A DNA stretch of 64,000 bases from Burkholderiales bacterium (GTDB taxonomy: Bacteria; Pseudomonadota; Gammaproteobacteria; Burkholderiales; Burkholderiaceae_E): NCBI GenBank assembly GCA_026399835.1, contig JAPLQE010000084.1:1-64000 (forward strand). The letters are read 5' to 3'. Every line of letters starts with the position of its first letter. The first letter of the stretch is position 1. The notes below the pieces were generated by a model that was given only the letters and a program-made list of their open reading frames with translations, made no database searches and was not told the DNA's origin. Shown one piece after another: positions 61,677 through 64,000 of the stretch. The position numbers and the translations under genes were made by a program.

Positions 61677-64000
61677 TTAGGGCGACGGCTGACTCAGCGC
61701 TGTCACCCGGTCTTTCGCGGATTGGCCTGGAGCGAGCGGAACAAAGCCAGACACTTCCGGCAGTGGTTGGCCGCTCAACAGAGCCTCCAAGCCGTTGCGA
61801 CCGGCCGCATTGAGAAGGCCTTCAGCTTGACCCTCGCCGACGATGTCGCGGTACAGAGCAGCGCGAACGGCGGCTGCGGATGCCTCGGGAGCGTTAGGGT
61901 CAAGCGCCACTTTCCGTTCCACCGTGGTGGTTGAGCGTGGCGCTCCGGGGCGATTGGTTTCGAGCACGATCTGAGCAATGCCGAACGGAACGCCGTTCTC
62001 AGGCCTGATGATCTCGACGGTGTGACTGGCGCGTATCGCAAGGGTGCCCTTCGGTGTCCGAAGAGAGAGCTGCTGCGACGTGACCTCGCCTCGCGAGATG
62101 TCGCCGATCGGCAGACTTGCGATGAGGGATTGGGCAGATTCAACCACCGAAGTGCCCTGACGTGCGGCAGCGGAGAGTGGGCCATGGAATTGCTCGAGTA
62201 AACGGGTTTCTTTCGCCTTTAGGTCCTGCCTGATCTGGTACTGGGTCACGGACGCCGGCACTTCCGGACTGAGCGCCAACTGCTGCTCGTACTCGACGCC
62301 GAATCTCTTCCGCGCAATCTCAGGGACCCCCGTACGCTGTTCACGAGTCGAGCGGGGGGCCGAGTGATCGGGGGTGGTCACATCGAGGGTGATACGGCTT
62401 GTCGCGGTCAGTTGTTTGCCGAGCCTCGCGATGTTTACCGAATGATTGGCGTCGAGAGAGAACTTGTCGGCGTACGGTGTGCGATAACCGATCGGGTTTT
62501 GCTCCGAGCGCTGTTCCCAGGGCTTTCGTGGCCCTCCTCGAACCCCTTGCAGTTCTCGCTGCTGTTGTTCCCGTATGGAGGCACGAAGCTGGTCAGGGCT
62601 GGGTATCGTGGGTGGGGCAACCTGGGCGAGAGCGAACTTCCGGAGCGCTTGAATGCGTTGGGTCGCGTCGCGTGCGACGGCAGGATTGCTGGAGCCTTGA
62701 CGTTCCATCAGGAAATCGAACAGGGGCTTGTTACTGTTCTCGAACCAATCCGATACCGCTTTGTCGAGCGCACTCGGCGGCTTCAGCGAACCGTCGTCAT
62801 TGAACGGGGAGACGCCGGTGACCTGCTCGAAGTTTTTCAGCAGCTCGGTCTGCTGTGCCATCGCGCCCAGGGGAAAGACATGGACCGAGGCGTTTGCCGG
62901 CATGACGGTCGTCGTGAGGGCCGTCTCGAGTTGACTGATCGGTCGAAGAGCGGTTTCGCGGAGCGCGGCAAGCTGTTTTTGGGCATCCTGCGGTGGTGGG
63001 TCTGTTTCGAGCGGCGTAACGGTATCGGAATGTTGGCCTCGATATGCTTCCCAGAGATCGGCTTCAAGCTGCTTTCGAGTCTTGGGTGTGCCATCGGCCT
63101 CGAGCGCCGAGACGCGGGTTTCGGCCTCGAATGTGCGGAAGAGGTCGGTGCGAAAGCCTTGGAGCGTTTGGCGGACTGTTTCAAGGGTTCCGCCGAGGTA
63201 GCTGGAACTGATACCGCCTTGCTCAAATGCGTCCAACGCCTGAATGACCTCGGGGGGGAGTGGCAGCCGCCGTGGCGGGACGGCATCTGGACCGGGGACG
63301 GCAACTGGAATCCCTATCAAGCCAACGCCAACAGCACCGACGGAAAACGCAGACTTCCCCTCACCCTCACCGTAAAAGACGAGCGATTGAGTTGCCTTGT
63401 CGAGAACATAATGGCCATCCTCCTTTTTGGAGCGGGCCGTGACCACTGCGCCCCACGACCAGGGGATCAATGATCCGACAGGGACGGGGCCGACGTTGAA
63501 ATTGTTGAAGCCAAGCTGAATTGAATGCCTTGGAGATTCGCTTCTGAAATTGAACATCGGACCGGTGGCCTGGAAGCCAACGGTTGCTGAGGTCATGTAT
63601 GAGTCCGTCGGGTCCAGGCCTTGCCGGGATTTGGTGAAGGAGAACGAGGCCGAGGGGCCGCCCGCTGAGATGCCTGCTCCAACCCCGAATGAGCGACCTC
63701 CTCGTTCGTACGGCACGCCTTGGAAGATCTTGATGGTGTCGGATGCCTGATCGACGCCAACGCCGACGGACGGTCCATCCGTTTGATATCCAGCCCGCGC
63801 GCTGATCGTTCGGGTGTCGGTGCGGGTGGTGGTCGCCCCAGGTGCGTCTGGGGGGAGCGTCGTCGTGGATCCTGTCCTTCGGCTTAAGCCGAGCCCCCCT
63901 CCCGGCGCCCCGCCGCCCGCGGAGGCGTCCACGGTGAGGTTCCGCTGCGGCTCAATTGGGACCGCCCGGCCCAGAATCGGTGAAATTGGAGCTCTCGAGA
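61677..64000 (-). CDS. Large unrecognised protein, cut by the window edge
   Basis: The frame is open from the right edge to a stop at 61677, at least 774 residues; a GTG at 63932 is a possible start but the frame continues beyond the window. The first part is Gly/Ser/Thr-rich with short strands (VGVGVDQASDTIKIFQGVPY, SFGVGAGISAGGPSASFSF), like a beta-rich secreted or surface protein. The rest is helical and polar with coiled-coil tendency (EVIQALDAFEQGGISSSYLG, RKQLEADLWEAYRG). No family is recognised. Base composition is visibly lower in GC than in the rest of the window, suggesting acquired DNA. Confidence 0.6.
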   Translation of the reverse strand, partial: SRAPISPILGRAVPIEPQRNLTVDASAGGGAPGGGLGLSRRTGSTTTLPPDAPGATTTRTDTRTISARAGYQTDGPSVGVGVDQASDTIKIFQGVPYERGGRSFGVGAGISAGGPSASFSFTKSRQGLDPTDSYMTSATVGFQATGPMFNFRSESPRHSIQLGFNNFNVGPVPVGSLIPWSWGAVVTARSKKEDGHYVLDKATQSLVFYGEGEGKSAFSVGAVGVGLIGIPVAVPGPDAVPPRRLPLPPEVIQALDAFEQGGISSSYLGGTLETVRQTLQGFRTDLFRTFEAETRVSALEADGTPKTRKQLEADLWEAYRGQHSDTVTPLETDPPPQDAQKQLAALRETALRPISQLETALTTTVMPANASVHVFPLGAMAQQTELLKNFEQVTGVSPFNDDGSLKPPSALDKAVSDWFENSNKPLFDFLMERQGSSNPAVARDATQRIQALRKFALAQVAPPTIPSPDQLRASIREQQQRELQGVRGGPRKPWEQRSEQNPIGYRTPYADKFSLDANHSVNIARLGKQLTATSRITLDVTTPDHSAPRSTREQRTGVPEIARKRFGVEYEQQLALSPEVPASVTQYQIRQDLKAKETRLLEQFHGPLSAAARQGTSVVESAQSLIASLPIGDISRGEVTSQQLSLRTPKGTLAIRASHTVEIIRPENGVPFGIAQIVLETNRPGAPRSTTTVERKVALDPNAPEASAAAVRAALYRDIVGEGQAEGLLNAAGRNGLEALLSGQPLPEVSGFVPLAPGQSAKDRVTALSQPSP

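Noticed and set aside
61569-61934. Plus-strand small protein in the low-GC region
   Set aside because: It has no ribosome site or motif and is antisense to the longer frame at 61677-64000.

Overview
The window is very GC-rich chromosomal DNA, roughly 70% or more by eye, with dense bacterial gene packing, many 4-base stop/start overlaps and strong codon bias. The gene families point to a betaproteobacterium, most likely Burkholderiales: a Bug-type tricarboxylate-transporter binding protein, DUF2242, DUF2889, DUF1254/DUF1214, PCu(A)C and YaeQ. No rRNA, tRNA or CRISPR array was seen.

Layout. 1-12.3 kb: housekeeping and envelope genes (lipoprotein methyltransferase, PsiE-like protein, DUF1254 protein, pyroglutamyl peptidase, DapA-family protein, NUDIX hydrolase, PCu(A)C copper chaperone, DUF2272 lipoprotein, CoA transferase, EamA transporter), with a broken VOC/CaiB gene pair at about 4.35 kb. 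12.5-20.3 kb: a 1349-residue PilZ-like/DUF1631/GGDEF/EAL protein carrying a 9-bp VNTR, an ABC exporter-type protein, a GH84-like glycosidase and a methyltransferase. 20.4-27.5 kb: acyl-CoA catabolism on both strands (three acyl-CoA dehydrogenases, a Bug protein, two enoyl-CoA hydratase genes), in which both hydratase genes have lost the same N-terminal segment. 27.6-30.9 kb: small lipoprotein, DUF2889, GNAT, 3-hydroxyacyl-CoA dehydrogenase and cupin genes.

30.9-42.9 kb is the most distinctive block. Two paralogous response-regulator/hybrid-kinase pairs flank one 1925-residue gene that joins a GMC oxidoreductase, a Cys-type alpha/beta hydrolase and a PhoD-like phosphoesterase. The first kinase has a degenerate ATP-binding domain; the second looks intact. 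An orphan LuxR-type regulator follows.

43-60.2 kb: panE, an unknown gene and a 3-hydroxyisobutyrate-type dehydrogenase in a coupled operon; AMP nucleosidase, a UvrD-like helicase and a WYL regulator; a long imperfect palindrome; then a quinone-reductase-like enzyme, yaeQ, an SDR, a SEC-C protein, an MFS transporter, a lipoprotein, a serine hydrolase, an acyl-CoA synthetase and an esterase-like lipoprotein.

60.4-61.5 kb is a cluster of gene fragments (class II aldolase, IS3 transposase, HTH antitoxin, RelE-like toxin, SDR tail). It leads into visibly lower-GC DNA carrying one large unrecognised gene that runs off the right edge, which looks like the border of acquired DNA. Several genes across the window show deletion junctions that fuse or truncate them. 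Whether these are genuine deletions or assembly collapses cannot be settled from sequence alone.
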